64,000 nucleotides of DNA from Butyrivibrio sp. VCD2006 (GTDB taxonomy: Bacteria; Bacillota; Clostridia; Lachnospirales; Lachnospiraceae): positions 62,001 through 126,000 of the forward strand of contig NZ_AUIX01000015.1 of assembly GCF_000423925.1 (NCBI RefSeq), given 5' to 3'. The position numbers were made by a program, and so were the translations under genes. Below, piece after piece: positions 62,043 to 64,000 of this stretch (position 1 is its first letter; each line of letters opens with the position of its first letter). Under the pieces are notes generated by a model. The model worked only from the letters and a program-made list of their open reading frames with translations. It was not told the origin of the DNA and made no database searches.

Positions 62043-62957
62043 ATGAAGATAGACAGACTTATAGGAATACTTTCTATTCTTTTGCAAAAGGAAATGACAA
62101 CTGCACCGGAGCTTGCTGAGCATTTTGAGGTGTCGAGAAGGACTATCAACAGGGATATTGAAACACTAAGCCAGGCAGGGATACCTATTCAGACTACTCA
62201 GGGAGTAGGAGGCGGAATCAGCATTATGAGCGGGTATCGCATGGATAGGACGATACTTACGTCCAGAGATATGCAGATGATACTTGCCGGACTTCGAAGC
62301 CTTGATAGTGTCAGCGGTAGCGGGTATTACGGACAGCTTATGGAAAAAATCCAGGCGGGGTCTTCGGAGTTTATCAGCGGAAGGGATTCCATCCTTATCG
62401 ACCTGTCGTCATGGTATAGGGATACGCTTTCACCGAAGATTGCGCTTATCCAGGATGCCATTGAGCTTCATAAAAGAATGGAGTTTTCCTATTATTCACC
62501 AAAGGGTGACTCCAAAAGAGAAATTGAGCCGTATTATCTCATTTTTAAGTGGGCCAGCTGGTATGTGTATGGATATTGCCTTTTGAGAAAGGATTTCAGG
62601 CTGTTCAAACTGAACCGAATGGATGGAATTGTCCTTGGGGATGACTTTGAAAAAAGAGGTGAGATACCTACTCCGGCAGTTTCAAATGAGGAGGTTTTCC
62701 CGGCAAAGGGCAGAGTTAAAGCAATTTTCGATTCATCAATGAAATGGCAGCTTGTGGAAGAGTATGGCACTACTTCCTTCAAGGAACAAATTGATGGGAC
62801 GCTGCTTTTTGAGCACGAGTATTCGGATGATGAAGGCTTGATATCATGGATTCTTTCATGCAGGGATAAGGTTACGGTACTCGAACCTGAGTCTGTTAGA
62901 GATAAGCTTTATGAGATCGCCAGAGAAATGACTATTAAATATGCAAATAATAATTAG
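62043..62957 (+). CDS. WYL-domain transcriptional regulator (YafY/DeoR-like)
   Basis: A 304-residue protein. Residues about 1-60 form a helix-turn-helix of the HTH_11 type (LAEHFEVSRRTINRDIETLS). Residues about 130-225 form a WYL domain (KWASWYVYGYCLLRKDFRLF), which senses small molecules or nucleic acids. A WCX-like C-terminus follows. GAAGGTGAT lies before ATG 62043; the TTG at 62010 is not supported. It precedes an isochorismatase-like and a VOC gene, its likely targets. Confidence 0.88.
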   Translation: MKIDRLIGILSILLQKEMTTAPELAEHFEVSRRTINRDIETLSQAGIPIQTTQGVGGGISIMSGYRMDRTILTSRDMQMILAGLRSLDSVSGSGYYGQLMEKIQAGSSEFISGRDSILIDLSSWYRDTLSPKIALIQDAIELHKRMEFSYYSPKGDSKREIEPYYLIFKWASWYVYGYCLLRKDFRLFKLNRMDGIVLGDDFEKRGEIPTPAVSNEEVFPAKGRVKAIFDSSMKWQLVEEYGTTSFKEQIDGTLLFEHEYSDDEGLISWILSCRDKVTVLEPESVRDKLYEIAREMTIKYANNN

Positions 62958-63030
62958 GCGAAGAAGGGCCACCGGTTTTCAAAATAATAACGTAGTTGTG
63001 GCTATCTTCTGAAAATGAAAGGATAAAAAC

Positions 63031-63528
63031 ATGGTGAGTAAAGCACTGGTCGTAATCGACATTCAAAATGATATAACTAAGAATTATAGGAAAATCGTTG
63101 ATGGTATCAACAGGGCAATTGATTGGGCTGTTGCAGAAAATATGCAGGTTGTCTACATTAAGCATAACAATCTGTCGGCGGGAACAAGGACCTTTAAGCC
63201 CGGTACAAAGGGGGCGGAACTGGTTCCCGAAATGAAGGTGGTATCTGACAACATTTTTACCAAGTCAAAGTCAAATTCACTAACATCAGAAGAGTTCTCC
63301 GGATTCATCAATGATAACGGGATTTCGGAGTTTTATATTGCAGGTGCTGACGCCACCGGCTGCGTAAAATCGACGTGCTTCAATATGACAAAAGCGGGAT
63401 ATACAGTTCATGTGATCTCCGATTGCGTCACAAGCTATGATCTTAAAAAGCTGGATGAAATGTATGCCTATTATGCAAGCAAGGGGTGCGAGGTTAAAAA
63501 TCTTAATGAGTATATGGAGGTAGCGTAA
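63031..63528 (+). CDS. Isochorismatase-family cysteine hydrolase
   Basis: A 165-residue protein. The catalytic Asp lies in LVVIDIQNDITKN (about residue 9) and the Cys in GADATGCVKSTCFNMTKAGY. These enzymes hydrolyse amides or related bonds (nicotinamidase, ureidoacrylate and biuret-type hydrolases). The substrate cannot be told. GAAAGGA lies before the ATG. The stop overlaps the next ATG (TAATG), so it is translationally coupled to the VOC gene. Confidence 0.85.
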   Translation: MVSKALVVIDIQNDITKNYRKIVDGINRAIDWAVAENMQVVYIKHNNLSAGTRTFKPGTKGAELVPEMKVVSDNIFTKSKSNSLTSEEFSGFINDNGISEFYIAGADATGCVKSTCFNMTKAGYTVHVISDCVTSYDLKKLDEMYAYYASKGCEVKNLNEYMEVA

Positions 63529-63941
63529 TGAGGTTAGACGGTTTTGGCCTTTTTGTAGAGGATATGGGAAAAATGATCCGCTTTTACAGGGATGTTCTTG
63601 GGTTTGAAATCAAGGAATCAGAGGATTCCGGCAACGTGTATCTGGTGAAGGATGGAACTCTTTTCCTGCTATATGGGAGAAAAGACTTTGAGAAGATGAC
63701 GAGTCGTAAATATGAGTATATAAAAGGATTGAATGGTCACTTTGAACTTGCTCTCTACGTCGACACATTTGAGGAGGTTGACGAGGCATATAACAAAGCC
63801 ATAGAAAAAGGAGCTACATCGGTGCTTGCTCCCGAGCTTGAGCCCTGGGGCCAGAGAACCTGCTATATAGCGGATCCTGAGGGGAATCTTATTGAGATTG
63901 GATCCTGGAATAAACCCTATGAGGAAAAAGACCTGTCTTGA
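63528..63941 (+). CDS. VOC-superfamily (glyoxalase/bleomycin-resistance-like) protein
   Basis: A 137-residue protein with the two beta-alpha-beta-beta-beta modules of the VOC fold: GFGLFVEDMGKMIRFYRDVL and, later, FELALYVDTFEEVDEAYNKA, ending IADPEGNLIEIGSW with the usual metal-ligand Glu. It may be a lyase, dioxygenase or binding protein. It overlaps the isochorismatase gene by one base. Confidence 0.87.
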   Translation: MRLDGFGLFVEDMGKMIRFYRDVLGFEIKESEDSGNVYLVKDGTLFLLYGRKDFEKMTSRKYEYIKGLNGHFELALYVDTFEEVDEAYNKAIEKGATSVLAPELEPWGQRTCYIADPEGNLIEIGSWNKPYEEKDLS

Positions 63942-63974
63942 AGATGCATGACGGATTAGATGGAGGGGATAATT

Positions 63975-64000
63975 ATGGCGTTCGATTATAAGAAAGAGTA
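63975..64000 (+). CDS. Start of a gene cut by the window end, possibly GyrI-like
   Basis: ATG 63975 follows GGAGGGG by 7 bases, and the first residues are MAFDYKKE. GyrI-like small-molecule-binding proteins of Firmicutes often begin this way, but eight residues are too few for a firm call. Confidence 0.4.

Noticed and set aside
1..64000. Prophage, integrative element or transposase genes
   Set aside because: I found no integrase, transposase, capsid or conjugation gene and no tRNA-associated attachment site.

Overview
The window looks like chromosomal DNA of a motile, low-GC, Gram-positive anaerobe of the Lachnospiraceae, probably Butyrivibrio or a close relative. This is inferred from the Firmicutes-type S10-spc-alpha order, the zinc-type S14, the enlarged L17, the flagellin gene, a GH39 beta-xylosidase and the sequence style. 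No marker allows a species call. There are no rRNA or tRNA genes, CRISPR arrays or intact insertion sequences. REGION 1 (1-23256) is a flagellin and surface-glycan island, all on the + strand. It runs: 3' end of an unknown gene, glycosyltransferase, two paralogous radical SAM/SPASM enzymes, a transketolase split into N and C subunits, a second glycosyltransferase, a GmhB-type phosphatase, an NDP-sugar epimerase/dehydratase, a bifunctional HldE-like protein with inverted domain order, a GmhA-type isomerase, a CgeB-like glycosyltransferase, flagellin under a sigma-28-type promoter, the CDP-4-keto-3,6-dideoxyglucose genes (rfbF, rfbH, rfbG), and a nonulosonic acid set (neuD, neuB, neuC, neuA). 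The simplest reading is that transketolase supplies sedoheptulose 7-phosphate for an NDP-heptose, and that three sugar pathways plus several glycosyltransferases decorate flagellin or another surface polymer. Two nearly identical 48-bp double-hairpin elements sit directly before the HldE-like and GmhA genes and carry their Shine-Dalgarno sequences. REGION 2 (23257-26712) holds a BTAD/SARP-like regulator that appears to end in a degenerate GGDEF-like domain, a small alarmone synthetase, and on the - strand a class I SAM-dependent methyltransferase. REGION 3 (26713-48730) is the ribosomal supercluster. A promoter and a structured leader of about 260 nt precede rpsJ. Then follow rpsJ-rplC-rplD-rplW-rplB-rpsS-rplV-rpsC-rplP-rpmC-rpsQ-rplN-rplX-rplE-rpsN(Z)-rpsH-rplF-rplR-rpsE-rpmD-rplO-secY-adk-map-infA-rpmJ-rpsM-rpsK-rpsD-rpoA-rplQ, a terminator, then ecfA1-ecfA2-ecfT-truA and a separately promoted rplM-rpsI pair with a leader. 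Several intergenic gaps carry strong hairpins that fit autoregulatory or processing elements. REGION 4 (48731-64000) is accessory. It has a palindrome-rich stretch, a frameshifted DUF5680 remnant, five GNAT-type acetyltransferases, an ATC-hydrolase-family protein, a P-loop kinase, a GH39 beta-xylosidase followed by a hybrid histidine kinase and an orphan solute-binding lipoprotein, a Mor-like HTH gene behind an 8-codon leader ORF with two alternative hairpins, a DUF2441 protein, a PHP-type histidinol phosphatase, a WYL-domain regulator, an isochorismatase-family hydrolase, a VOC protein, and the first codons of a probable GyrI-like gene cut by the window end.
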